From: Roseomonas sp. CECT 9278
Lineage (GTDB): Bacteria; Pseudomonadota; Alphaproteobacteria; Acetobacterales; Acetobacteraceae
Length of the DNA: 56,016 bases
Reading direction: 5' to 3'
Assembly (NCBI RefSeq): GCF_918698155.1
Contig: NZ_CAKKLX010000031.1
Coordinates: 1 to 56,016 of the forward strand
Shown here: positions 44,586 to 52,918 of the stretch, in pieces
How the letters are laid out: each line of letters opens with the position of its first letter
Position numbering within the stretch: position 1 is the first letter of the stretch
Position numbers and translations under genes: made by a program
The notes under the pieces: model-generated
The model's input: the letters and a program-made list of their open reading frames with translations, nothing else
Told to the model about the DNA's origin: nothing
Databases searched by the model: none

Positions 44586-45047
44586 ATGAGCGACATCCCG
44601 CTGATCGGCCCGCTGCTGACGCGCCTGCTGGGCCCCTCGCGCGCGCGCCTGGCGCAGGAATTCCTGCGCTTCGGCGTGGTCGGCACGGCCGGCTTCGTGG
44701 TCGATACCGCGGTGCTGTACGGCGCGCTGGCGCTGGGCGCGGGGCTCTATGGCGGGCGGGCGCTGTCCTATGTCACGGCGGCGACCACGACCTGGCTGCT
44801 CAACCGGGTATGGACCTTCCGCGACCGCGCCGGCGGCCAGGCGGTGCACCGGCAATGGGCGCTGTTCGTGGTGGTGAACCTTGGCGGCTTCGTCCTGAAC
44901 TACGGCACCTACGCCATCCTGGTGGCCTTCGTGCCGATGGTCGCGGCGCACCCGGTGCTGGGGGTGGCGGCCGGGTCGATCGCCGGGATGTTCAGCAATT
45001 TCGTGCTGTCGCGGCAGCTGGTGTTCCGCCCAGCGCCGGACCGCTGA
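44586..45047 (+). CDS. GtrA family membrane protein
   Basis: This 153-residue protein has four predicted helices. It begins with EFLRFGVVGTAGFVVDTAVL and contains ATTTWLLNRVWTFRD and MFSNFVLSRQLVFR, the signature strings of GtrA. Family members are thought to flip or hold polyprenyl-phosphate-linked sugars for glycosylation of surface polymers. It converges with a GT2 glycosyltransferase (7 bases between stops), the usual functional partner. AAGG lies about 6 bases before the ATG. Confidence 0.92.
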   Translation: MSDIPLIGPLLTRLLGPSRARLAQEFLRFGVVGTAGFVVDTAVLYGALALGAGLYGGRALSYVTAATTTWLLNRVWTFRDRAGGQAVHRQWALFVVVNLGGFVLNYGTYAILVAFVPMVAAHPVLGVAAGSIAGMFSNFVLSRQLVFRPAPDR

Positions 45048-45054
45048 CGCTCCA

Positions 45055-46251
45055 TCACCGCGCCCGCATCATCCCCAGCAGCGCCACGAAGAAGGCCCCG
45101 AAGGCCAGCTGCAGCCCGAGCAGCATGGCGGTGACCGAGGCGATCGACAGCCGCATCGCCGCCGTGCCGTGCAGTTCGCCGAAGCGCTCCCCGCCCCAGA
45201 TCGCCACCGTCGTGACGCCAAGCCCCAGGCCGCCCAGCACCAGAAGCCCGGCAACCACCAGGGCGGGTTCCAGGCCGAAGCGCGAGAGCGCCGCGGTCAG
45301 GCCCTTGGCCTCCGGCACCACCCCCTGCTGGGCGCCGTAGATCCGGGAGAAGACCCAGAACTGCACGGCCTGGAAGCCCATCACGGTGGCCCCGGCGGCA
45401 TAGAGCAGCGTGTGGACATCGAAGGTCACGCCGGCCAGGCGCGCCGGGCCGGGCAGCAGCACGGCCATCGCCGCCAGCCCCGCGAGGAACAGCGCCGCGC
45501 CGGGATACAGGAACAGCCAGCGCGGGCAGAACACCAGCAGGAATCGCAGATGCCGCCAGCCATCGCGCCAGGACCGCAGGTGTGGCGGGCGCGACCGCCC
45601 ATCGGGCGACAGGGTGGTCGGCACCTCGGTGATCCGCAGCCCGTTGACCGTGGCCTTCACCACCATCTCGGAGGCGAATTCCATCCCCGGGGCGCGCAGG
45701 TCGAGCGCCAGCATCGCGTCGCGGTCGAAGCCGCGCAGGCCGCAATGGAAGTCCTTCACCGGGCTGTGGAAGAACAGCCGCCCGATGGTCGAGAGCACCG
45801 GATTGCCCAGGTAGCGATGCAGCGGCGGCATGGCACCCGGCTTGATGCCGCCGCGGAAGCGGTTGCCCATGACCAGCTCGTAGCCTTCCCGCAGCCTGGC
45901 CACGAAGGGGTCGAGCGCGGTGAAGTCGTAGGAATCATCGCTGTCGCCCATGATGACGAAGCGGCCGCGCGCGGCGGCGATGCCGGCGATCAGGGCGGCG
46001 CCGTAGCCGCGCTCGGCCACCGGGACGACGCGCGCGCCCAGGGACCGGGCGATCTCCTGGCTACCGTCGGTGCTGCCATTGTCGGCCACCAGGACCTCGC
46101 CCACGATGCCGCTCCGGACCAGGTAGCCCATCGCCTTGCGCACGCAGGTGCCGAGCGTCTCGGCCTCGTTCAGGCAGGGCATCAGGATGGTGAGTTCGAG
46201 CGGCGCGGCGCCCTCGGCGGCTCCCGCCCGGATCGGTTCGGCGCTGTCCAT
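45055..46251 (-). CDS. Family 2 glycosyltransferase with C-terminal membrane helices (polyprenyl-phosphate glycosyltransferase-like)
   Basis: This protein of about 398 residues has a GT2 catalytic domain at the N-terminus: LTILMPCLNEAETLGTCVRK, VLVADNGSTDGSQEIA, the DxD region MGDSDDSYDF and VKDFHCGLRGFDRD. Four hydrophobic helices follow (about 245-265, 275-300, 330-350, 365-395), as in DPM1/GtrB relatives. It probably moves a sugar from a nucleotide donor to undecaprenyl phosphate for the GtrA partner. Start: ATG 46251 begins MDSAEPIRAG; ATG 46314 is in frame but lacks a ribosome-binding site. Confidence 0.86.
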   Translation of the reverse strand: MDSAEPIRAGAAEGAAPLELTILMPCLNEAETLGTCVRKAMGYLVRSGIVGEVLVADNGSTDGSQEIARSLGARVVPVAERGYGAALIAGIAAARGRFVIMGDSDDSYDFTALDPFVARLREGYELVMGNRFRGGIKPGAMPPLHRYLGNPVLSTIGRLFFHSPVKDFHCGLRGFDRDAMLALDLRAPGMEFASEMVVKATVNGLRITEVPTTLSPDGRSRPPHLRSWRDGWRHLRFLLVFCPRWLFLYPGAALFLAGLAAMAVLLPGPARLAGVTFDVHTLLYAAGATVMGFQAVQFWVFSRIYGAQQGVVPEAKGLTAALSRFGLEPALVVAGLLVLGGLGLGVTTVAIWGGERFGELHGTAAMRLSIASVTAMLLGLQLAFGAFFVALLGMMRAR

Positions 46252-46478
46252 CGGCCTGTCCGGCGCTCCCGTCGCGCGCGACCTGGGGCCGCGCGACCTC
46301 AATAAGGTCATATTGATACTGGGTGTGATATGGTGTCGAAGATCAGTCCGCCATGGTGTCTCGCCCCGAAACGGGGCGGGAGAAGGGCAGGCTGGGCGCA
46401 CAGGCGCGTGACCGGGACCGGGCCCGGCCGCCCGAACGGCAGGTGAAGGCGGCATGAGGCAGTCAACGGCGGACCGGC

Positions 46479-48236
46479 ATGGCCACTGACCCACGGGTCC
46501 TGCTGGGCGAGACCCCGGCGGCATCGACGCCGCTGGCGCGCGCCGTCGCCGCGTGCCGCGCCCAGTTCCTTGCCGTCGGCGTGTTCTCCGGCGTGGTCAA
46601 CGTGCTGCAACTGACCGTCTCGCTGTACATGATGCAGGTGTTCGACCGCGTGCTGTCGACGCGCAACCTGAACACGCTGCTGTACCTGACCTTGATCGCC
46701 ATGGTCGCGCTGGCGCTGATGGCGCTGCTGGAAGGGGCGCGGTCGCGCATCATGCAGCGCATCGGCTCCTGGATGGAGGAGAAGGTCGCGCCCGAGGGCT
46801 TCGCCCGCGCCGTGGAGAGCCAGCTGCGCGGCCGCGCCTACCGCATGGAGGCGCTGCGCGACCTGGGCGTGGTGCGCGGCTTCCTCGGTTCGCCCGGCGC
46901 GCTGGCGCTGTACGACGTGCCGTGGGTGCCGGCCTACCTGTTCGTGATCTTTTTGTTGCATCCGATGCTCGGCTGGGTGTCGCTGATCGGCGCGGCGCTG
47001 CTGCTGGGGCTGACCATCTTCAACGAACTGGCCACCTCGAAGTTGCTGCGGGAGGCCAATACCGCCGCCATGGGCAGCCAGCGGCGCGCGGAATCGATCG
47101 TCCGCAATGCCGAGGTGATCGACAGCATGGGCATGTTGCCGGCGGTGATGGCCCGCTGGCAGAAGGGCGTGGCCGAGATGTCGGGCCCGATGAACCAGGC
47201 GATGGACCGCGCCGCGCCGCTGCTCGCCATCACCAAGTTCTTCCGGCTGGCGATCCAGGCCGCCATCCTGGGCATCGGCGCCTACCTGGTGCTGGAACAG
47301 CAGCTGACCGCGGGGGCCTCGATCGCGGCGTCCATCATCATGGGGCGCGCGCTGGCACCGGTCGAACAGATGATCGGCGGCTGGAAGCAGCTGGTGCAGT
47401 CGCGGCAGTCGTGGAAGCGGCTGCAGGCCTTCCTGGTGCTGCCGCGCATGCGCCCGCCGGGCATCGCCCTGCCCGAACCCACCGGGCGCCTGACGGTCGA
47501 ACGCGTCACCTACGGCTTCCCGGGCACCAACGTGGCGGTGGTGAAGGGCGTGGCCTTCGCGCTCGAAGCCGGCGAGAGCCTCGCGATCATCGGCCCGTCG
47601 GCGGCCGGCAAGACCACGCTGATCCGGCTGCTGACCGGCACGCTGGCGCCGGCATCCGGCGCCGTGCGGCTCGATGGCGGTGACGTGCATACCTGGCAGC
47701 GCGAGGATTTCGGCCGCCATGTCGGCTACCTGCCGCAGGATGTCGAATTGTTCGACGGCACCGTGCTCGAGAACATCTCCCGCATGGCGCAGGCCCCGGC
47801 CGAGGCCGTGTTCGACGCCGCGAAGCTGGCCGGCTGCCACGAGATGATCCTGCGCCTGCCCAAGGGCTACGAGACCGAGATCGGCGAGGGCGGCGCGCAT
47901 CTGTCCGGCGGCCAGCGCCAGCAGATCGGCCTGGCCCGCGCCATGTTCGGCAACCCCAAGCTGCTGGTGCTGGACGAACCCAATTCCAACCTGGATGGCG
48001 ATGCGGAATCCGCCCTGCTGCGGGCGCTGCACGACCTCAAGCGCCAGGGCACCACGGTGGTGCTGGTCTCCCACCGCCCGGTGCTGGTGCAGGGGGTCGA
48101 GAAAGTGCTGCTGATGCGCGACGGCGCGGTCGAGATGTTCGGCCCGCGGGCCGAGGTGCTCAAGAAGATCATGAAGCCGGCCACGCCGATCGCCGCCCCC
48201 GCGCCGCGCATCGAGGGCCGCGAGGCCCAGGCATGA
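46479..48236 (+). CDS. Type I secretion system permease/ATPase (PrtD/AprD-like)
   Basis: This 585-residue inner-membrane ABC exporter has membrane-domain segments LQLTVSLYMMQVFDRVLSTR and VPWVPAYLFVIFLLHPMLGW. The ATPase has Walker A GPSAAGKTT (about 372-380), YLPQDVELFDGTVLENISRM, signature LSGGQRQQIGLARAM and Walker B LLVLDEPNSNLD. It lacks an N-terminal C39 peptidase domain, as expected for exporters of proteases, lipases or RTX proteins. Its stop overlaps the adaptor start (ATGA). A short AT-rich patch at 46300-46360 between it and the divergent glycosyltransferase may hold the promoter. Confidence 0.94.
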   Translation: MATDPRVLLGETPAASTPLARAVAACRAQFLAVGVFSGVVNVLQLTVSLYMMQVFDRVLSTRNLNTLLYLTLIAMVALALMALLEGARSRIMQRIGSWMEEKVAPEGFARAVESQLRGRAYRMEALRDLGVVRGFLGSPGALALYDVPWVPAYLFVIFLLHPMLGWVSLIGAALLLGLTIFNELATSKLLREANTAAMGSQRRAESIVRNAEVIDSMGMLPAVMARWQKGVAEMSGPMNQAMDRAAPLLAITKFFRLAIQAAILGIGAYLVLEQQLTAGASIAASIIMGRALAPVEQMIGGWKQLVQSRQSWKRLQAFLVLPRMRPPGIALPEPTGRLTVERVTYGFPGTNVAVVKGVAFALEAGESLAIIGPSAAGKTTLIRLLTGTLAPASGAVRLDGGDVHTWQREDFGRHVGYLPQDVELFDGTVLENISRMAQAPAEAVFDAAKLAGCHEMILRLPKGYETEIGEGGAHLSGGQRQQIGLARAMFGNPKLLVLDEPNSNLDGDAESALLRALHDLKRQGTTVVLVSHRPVLVQGVEKVLLMRDGAVEMFGPRAEVLKKIMKPATPIAAPAPRIEGREAQA

Positions 48237-49621
48237 GCGATCCCGTCCCCGTCCCGCAGCCGGCCGCCCCGCAGGAGGTGGTGCCGCGCCGCCTGCCGCC
48301 GGTCACCCTGACCCTGCCCGAGGTCCCTGTCCCGGCGGCGCGCCCGCGCACGCGCGGCACGGTGCTGTTCGGCTTCGCCGCGATCGGCATGTTCTTCGGC
48401 GCCTTCGCCGCCTGGTCCGCCCTTGCCCCGCTGTCGGAAGCCGCCATCGCGCCGGGCATGATCAAGGTCGAGGGCACGCGCCGCACCATCCAGCACCTGG
48501 AGGGCGGCATCGTGCGCGAGATCCTGGTGCGCGACGGCGAACGCGTGCATGCCGGCCAGGTGCTGGTGCGCCTGGACGACATCCGCGCCGGCGCCGACTT
48601 CGAGACGCTGCGCTCGCAACGCTGGTCGTTCATGGCGCAGGATGCGCGCCTGACCGCCGAGCTCGCCGGCGCCGACACCATCACCTTCCCGCCTGCCCTG
48701 CTGGACGCCGCGGAGCCCCGCGCGCAGGACGCCATCATGGGCCAGCGCGCGGTGTTCGAGGCGCGTCGCGCCAGCCTGATGGCGCAGGTCTCGGTGCAGG
48801 AGGCGCGGATCGGCCAGCAGGATGCGATCACCGCCGGCGCCACCGGGCAGCTGCGCGCCCAGCGCCAGCAGCTCGAACTGATCCGCCGCGAGGAGGAGAT
48901 GACCCGATCGCTGGTGCAGCAGGGCCTGCAGCGCCTGCCCACGCTGCTGGCGCTGCAGCGCACCGCCGCGGCGCTGGAAGGCCAGGGGGACGACCTGCAG
49001 GGCCAGCTGGACCGCGCGACCCAGGTGGTGGCCGAGGCGCGCAACACGATCGGCGCCATCATCGGCCAGCGCCGCCAGGAGGTCGCGGCCGAGCAGCGCG
49101 AGCTGCGGACCCGCCTCGCCGAGGTCGAGGAACGCCTGCGCGCCGCGCAGGATATCGCGGTGCGCCGCGACATCGTCGCCCCGGAGGACGGCACCATCCT
49201 GAACCTGCGGCTGTTCAACGTGGGTGCGGTGGTGCGCCCGGGCGACCCGGTGATGGACCTGCTGCCGGCGCAGGACCGCCTGGTGGCCGAGGTGAACATC
49301 CAGCCCAACGACATCGACATCGTGCATGTCGGCCTGCAGGCCGAGGTCCGCCTGCCCGGCTTCAAGCAGCGCCTGGTGCCCTACCTGCACGGGCATGTCA
49401 CCTTCGTCGCGCAGGACGTCACGGTGGATGAGCGCACGCGCATGACCTATTACCGCGCGCATGTGCTGATCGACCAGGACCAGCTGGCGCGCCTCGATGG
49501 CGTGAACCTGGTGCCGGGCATGCCGGTCGAGGCGATGATCATCATCGGCGAACGCAGCTTCCTGCGCTACATCACCCAGCCGGTGCGCGACAGCTTCACG
49601 CGCGCCTTCCGCGAGCAATAG
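48233..49621 (+). CDS. Type I secretion membrane-fusion (adaptor) protein, HlyD/PrtE family
   Basis: This 462-residue adaptor has a Pro-rich cytoplasmic tail and one transmembrane helix at about 43-63. The lipoyl-like hairpin has IQHLEGGIVREILVRDGERV, then a long Gln/Glu/Arg-rich coiled coil (about 170-310). The C-terminal beta domain has RRDIVAPEDGTILNLRLF, GMPVEAMIIIGERSFLRYIT and the end PVRDSFTRAFREQ. It links the ATPase to an outer-membrane TolC channel. No TolC gene and no RTX substrate gene is in the window. Confidence 0.94.
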   Translation: MSDPVPVPQPAAPQEVVPRRLPPVTLTLPEVPVPAARPRTRGTVLFGFAAIGMFFGAFAAWSALAPLSEAAIAPGMIKVEGTRRTIQHLEGGIVREILVRDGERVHAGQVLVRLDDIRAGADFETLRSQRWSFMAQDARLTAELAGADTITFPPALLDAAEPRAQDAIMGQRAVFEARRASLMAQVSVQEARIGQQDAITAGATGQLRAQRQQLELIRREEEMTRSLVQQGLQRLPTLLALQRTAAALEGQGDDLQGQLDRATQVVAEARNTIGAIIGQRRQEVAAEQRELRTRLAEVEERLRAAQDIAVRRDIVAPEDGTILNLRLFNVGAVVRPGDPVMDLLPAQDRLVAEVNIQPNDIDIVHVGLQAEVRLPGFKQRLVPYLHGHVTFVAQDVTVDERTRMTYYRAHVLIDQDQLARLDGVNLVPGMPVEAMIIIGERSFLRYITQPVRDSFTRAFREQ

Positions 49622-49638
49622 ACCAGGGATTGACCGAC

Positions 49639-49938
49639 ATGGCCGACAACCGCCCCACCGTCTTCTGCGACGGCGTCGTCGAGGCACAGGTGGCGCACGG
49701 CGTTGCGCGCATCACGCTGGCGGTGACCGGCAATGACGGCAAGGCATCGCCCTGCGCGACGCTGTGCGTGCCCGTCACGCAGCTGCCCGCGCTGGTGAAC
49801 GGCATGGGCAACCTGCTGAAGCAGATCGAGGAACGGGTGCGCGCGCAGATCGCGCAGCAGCAGGCCGGGCAGCCGGCGGCGGCGGAGCCCGCGGCGCCGG
49901 CCGATGGCCCGGCCGGGGCCTTCCGCTTCCAGAACTGA
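49639..49938 (+). CDS. Small unknown protein in the type I secretion operon
   Basis: This 99-residue protein begins MADNRPTVFCDGVVEAQVAH, has LVNGMGNLLKQIEERVRAQI as a likely amphipathic helix, and ends in an Ala/Pro-rich tail with FRFQN. There is no signal peptide or RTX repeat. The first half looks like a small beta domain (strands near GVVEAQVAHGVARITLAV). AGGGA is 9 bases before ATG 49639, and it lies 17 bases after the adaptor gene. I do not recognise the family. Its position suggests a secretion accessory, chaperone or regulator, which is inference. Confidence 0.72.
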   Translation: MADNRPTVFCDGVVEAQVAHGVARITLAVTGNDGKASPCATLCVPVTQLPALVNGMGNLLKQIEERVRAQIAQQQAGQPAAAEPAAPADGPAGAFRFQN

Positions 49939-49959
49939 GGCACCGCGGCGGGGCGCGGC

Positions 49960-50925
49960 CTATTCGGCGGTCGCGCCCGAACTGCGCACCACCTCCGCCC
50001 AGCGCGCCGCTTCCCGCCGTGCGAAGCTTGCCGCGGCCTCGCCGGTCAGGCCCGGGTCGGTCAGCGACAGCGCCGCCAGCCGGGCCACCAGGTCGGGCGA
50101 GGCCATCGCGCGCGGCACCTCCGCCAGCAGGCGCTGCACGCCCTCATTCGGTGTGCGGGCGGGAGCGAACATTCCGAACCAGGTGCTCGCCTCGAAGCCG
50201 GGGAAGCCCTGCTCCGCCACGGTGGGCACATCCGGCAACGTCGGGTCGCGCCGCGCGCCCGCCACCGCGATGCCGCGCACGCGGCCCTCGCGGATCAGCG
50301 GCAGGGCCGGCGGCAAGGATGTGCTGCCGATCGGCGCCTGGTTGCCCACCACCGCGGTCGCCGCCTGCGCCGGGCCGAAGGCGACGGGCGTGGCCTGCAC
50401 GCCGGCGAGCGTCCGGAACAGCAGCTCGGCGCCCAGATGCGGCGTGGTGCCGGTGCCGGAATGGGCATAGGCCGAACCGGGATTGGCGCGCATCCAGGCC
50501 AGCAGTTCCGGCAGCGTCGTCGCGGGCACCGAGGGATGCACGAAGATGCCGTTCGGCGCGGTGGCCACCACCGCGATCGCGGTGAAGTCGTCCAGCGTGT
50601 AGCCGGCATTCCGATACAGCGTCGGGTTCACGCTGATGGCGGTGGAATGCATCAGCAGCGTATGGCCATCGGTCGCGGCCTTGGCCGCCTGGGTACCGAG
50701 GTTGCCGCCCGCGCCGCCGCGGTTCTCGACCAGCACGGGCTGGCCGATCGCCTCGGTCAGCTTCTGCGCGAGCGCGCGCGCCACCACATCGGTCGAACTG
50801 CCCGGCGGGAAGGCGACGATGATGCGCAAGGACCGGTCGGGCCAGGCGGCCTGGGCGATGCGCGGGGCCGCCGGCATGGCGATCGCGGCGGCGATGACGG
50901 CGCGGCGACCGGCGGCGATGGTCAT
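49960..50925 (-). CDS. Tripartite tricarboxylate transporter substrate-binding protein (TctC/Bug), second copy
   Basis: This 321-residue Bug-family receptor has signal MTIAAGRRAVIAAAIAMPAA. The mature start is WPDRSLRIIVAFPPGSSTDV, with VLVENRGGAGGNLGTQAAKA, SGTGTTPHLGAELLFRT and VPTVAEQGFPGFEASTWFG. GGGAGG is 7 bases before the ATG. It is only distantly like the copy at 20942-21931. No TctA/TctB genes are nearby. It converges with the type I secretion operon (21-base gap). Confidence 0.93.
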   Translation of the reverse strand: MTIAAGRRAVIAAAIAMPAAPRIAQAAWPDRSLRIIVAFPPGSSTDVVARALAQKLTEAIGQPVLVENRGGAGGNLGTQAAKAATDGHTLLMHSTAISVNPTLYRNAGYTLDDFTAIAVVATAPNGIFVHPSVPATTLPELLAWMRANPGSAYAHSGTGTTPHLGAELLFRTLAGVQATPVAFGPAQAATAVVGNQAPIGSTSLPPALPLIREGRVRGIAVAGARRDPTLPDVPTVAEQGFPGFEASTWFGMFAPARTPNEGVQRLLAEVPRAMASPDLVARLAALSLTDPGLTGEAAASFARREAARWAEVVRSSGATAE

Positions 50926-51004
50926 GGCGGAACCTCCCTGCCCCCGCGCGTGGCAGGGTTGGCGGGAGTATGGCCGATTCCGCGGCGCGGTGTCACAGAC
51001 CATG

Positions 51005-51097
51005 CGGGACCGCCGGCGCCCGGCCCGCCTGCCAACCCGGCCGCCACCTGGCGGGTGGGGCGGCCAGACGGTGCCGGCATTCTCGAACGGTCTCTCA
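51005..51097 (-). repeat. Repeat family 2, copy 2
   Basis: The end at 51069-51097 matches 37577-37605 at 28 of 29 bases and likewise contains the stop codon (51097-51095) of a minus-strand gene. The rest is a shorter hairpin-forming GC-rich stretch (for example GGCCGCC ... GCGGCC near 51039-51065), similar in plan to copy 1 but not in full sequence. Confidence 0.75.
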
Positions 51098-51766
51098 GTG
51101 CCCCGGCGCCGGCCGGGTGCCGAGCTCGTCGAGCAGCCGGCGCAGTTCGTCCCGCCGCGGTCCCGGCTGGTCGACCAGCAGGGCGGGATCGCCCTCGCGC
51201 GCCAGCCGGGCGATGCGCGCCAGCGCCCGCATCCGCTGCTGGCGGCTGCGCCGCAAGCCCGCCGGCGCCCAGGTGAGGAAGACGCGCCGCAATTCCCCCG
51301 CGCCGAACAGCGCGTTCAGCTCGTCGGCCGTGACATAGGCCAGGAAGAGCACCAGCACCCAGATCTGCACCGCGATGAAACGGTCCCAGGAGAACCGCGC
51401 CTCGGCCTCGTTGAAGGCGGCGATCACGCTGCCATCGGCGACCAGCCCCTCGACCAGCGCCTCGACCAGGCGCAGCGCCATTACCACCAGCCAATAGACG
51501 AAGGTCTTGAACAGGATGGGGTAGAGCAGCGGCGCATTGTCGAAGCGGTGCATCAGCGGCATCGCATTGGCCAGCAGCACGGACTTGCCGACCAGCAGCG
51601 CGCCGGTGGTCGCGAGGGTGAAGGTGAACAGCTGCCGCCCGTAGCTGCCGGTCGTCAGGTGGGTGGTCAGCACGATCAGGTTGAAGCCGAGCGCGAAGAA
51701 GATGGTCGGCGGCAGCATCTCCCGCAGTTCGTGCCCGATCACCGACAGGATGCGGTGGCGCGCCAT
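51095..51766 (-). CDS. Unknown inner-membrane protein
   Basis: This 223-residue protein has about four hydrophobic helices: IFFALGFNLIVLTTHL (about 22-38), LFTFTLATTGALLVGKSVLL (46-65), YPILFKTFVYWLVVMALRLV (82-101) and FIAVQIWVLVLFLAYVTAD (128-146). A basic, soluble C-terminal tail follows (RRSRQQRMRALARIARLARE). I do not recognise a named domain. GGGTG lies a few bases before the ATG. The stop codon is part of the conserved end of repeat family 2. It lies between a TctC gene and galE on the same strand, with no obvious functional link. Confidence 0.8.
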   Translation of the reverse strand: MARHRILSVIGHELREMLPPTIFFALGFNLIVLTTHLTTGSYGRQLFTFTLATTGALLVGKSVLLANAMPLMHRFDNAPLLYPILFKTFVYWLVVMALRLVEALVEGLVADGSVIAAFNEAEARFSWDRFIAVQIWVLVLFLAYVTADELNALFGAGELRRVFLTWAPAGLRRSRQQRMRALARIARLAREGDPALLVDQPGPRRDELRRLLDELGTRPAPGH

Positions 51767-51834
51767 GGATCACCCTTTCGTGTCGATGCCACCGCCCATC
51801 TACACAGACTTCGCAGCGCCCGCGAGCGTGCGTG

Positions 51835-52830
51835 TCAGCCGCGGTCGGCATAGCCCTTCGGGCGGGCCTCCCGCCAGGCCCAGGCGGTGCGCACGATCTC
51901 CTCCAGCTCGCCATAGCGCGGGGACCAGCCGGTCTCGGCGCGCAGCCGGTCCGATGCCGCGACCAGCACCGGCGGGTCGCCGGCGCGGCGCGGGCCCATG
52001 GCATGCGGCACCGGGCGGCCACCCACGCGCCCGACCGCGTCGATCACCTGGCGGACCGAGGCGCCCTGCCCGCTGCCGACATTGTAGCGGCACGACCCAT
52101 GCGTCTCGAGCCGCGCCAGCGCCGCCAGATGCGCCTGCGCGAGATCCGTCACATGCACGTAGTCGCGGATGCAGGTGCCATCGGGCGTGGCGTAGTCCTC
52201 GCCGAACACCGTCAGCGGCGGCCGGCGGCCGAGGGCGGCGTCGATCGCCAGCGGCACCAGGTGCGTCTCGGGGTCGTGGTCCTCGCCGGCGCGGCCCTGC
52301 GGGTCCGATCCGGCGGCGTTGAAATAGCGCAGCGCGGCATAGCGCAGCCCATGGATGCGTGCGGCCCATTCCAGGCCTTCCTCGACCATCCGCTTGCTGT
52401 CGCCATAGGGGTTCGACGGCGCGATCCGGCAATCCTCGTCGATCGGCACGCGGTCGGGGTCGCCGAACAGCGCGGCGGTCGATGACAGCACGAAGCGCAG
52501 GCAGCCGGCCTTGATGGCGGCCTCGGCCAGGCGGAGCGAATGGCCGACATTCTCGGCGATGTAGTGCAGCGGGTCGCGCATCGATGCGCCCACGATGGAC
52601 AGCGCGGCGAAATGCAGCACGGCGTCGAAGCGCCAGGTCGCGAAGACCTCCGCCACGCGCGCGGTGTCGGCGAGGTCGGCCTCGACCAGCGTGGCGCCGG
52701 CGGGTACCGCGGCGCGATGGCCCTGGGTCAGGTTGTCGAGCACCACCACATCATGCCCGCGGTCGAGTAGCGCCAGCACCGCATGGCTGCCGACGAAGCC
52801 GGCACCGCCGGTGACGAGGTATCGGGACAC
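51835..52830 (-). CDS. galE: UDP-glucose 4-epimerase
   Basis: This is a 331-residue extended short-chain dehydrogenase that interconverts UDP-glucose and UDP-galactose with bound NAD. The NAD motif TGGAGFVGSHAVLALLDRGH is at the N-terminus. The catalytic Ser/Tyr/Lys set is in LSSTAALFGDPD and SNPYGDSKRMVE. GTCIRDYVHVTDLAQAH and VGSGQGASVRQVIDAV are typical of GalE. Start: ATG 52881 is in frame, but GTG 52830 gives the standard N-terminus VSRYLVTGGAGF and has GGAG 9 bases upstream. It is divergent from mepA and could supply sugars for surface polysaccharide. Confidence 0.94.
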   Translation of the reverse strand: MSRYLVTGGAGFVGSHAVLALLDRGHDVVVLDNLTQGHRAAVPAGATLVEADLADTARVAEVFATWRFDAVLHFAALSIVGASMRDPLHYIAENVGHSLRLAEAAIKAGCLRFVLSSTAALFGDPDRVPIDEDCRIAPSNPYGDSKRMVEEGLEWAARIHGLRYAALRYFNAAGSDPQGRAGEDHDPETHLVPLAIDAALGRRPPLTVFGEDYATPDGTCIRDYVHVTDLAQAHLAALARLETHGSCRYNVGSGQGASVRQVIDAVGRVGGRPVPHAMGPRRAGDPPVLVAASDRLRAETGWSPRYGELEEIVRTAWAWREARPKGYADRG

Positions 52831-52883
52831 GCGGGCGGACTCCGTGAGGTCGGCGGGCCAGGGCGCCGGGGCGCGGCGCATGG

Positions 52884-52912
52884 TTTCATCGCGGCGGACG
52901 CTGCTCTAACAA
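52884..52912 (+). promoter_or_regulatory. Possible promoter abutting mepA
   Basis: TTTCAT (52884-52889), 17 bases, then TAACAA (52907-52912) within GCTCTAACAATC, 6 bases before the mepA ATG (52919). No Shine-Dalgarno sequence is visible, so the transcript may be leaderless. Confidence 0.35.
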
Positions 52913-52918
52913 TCGGGC

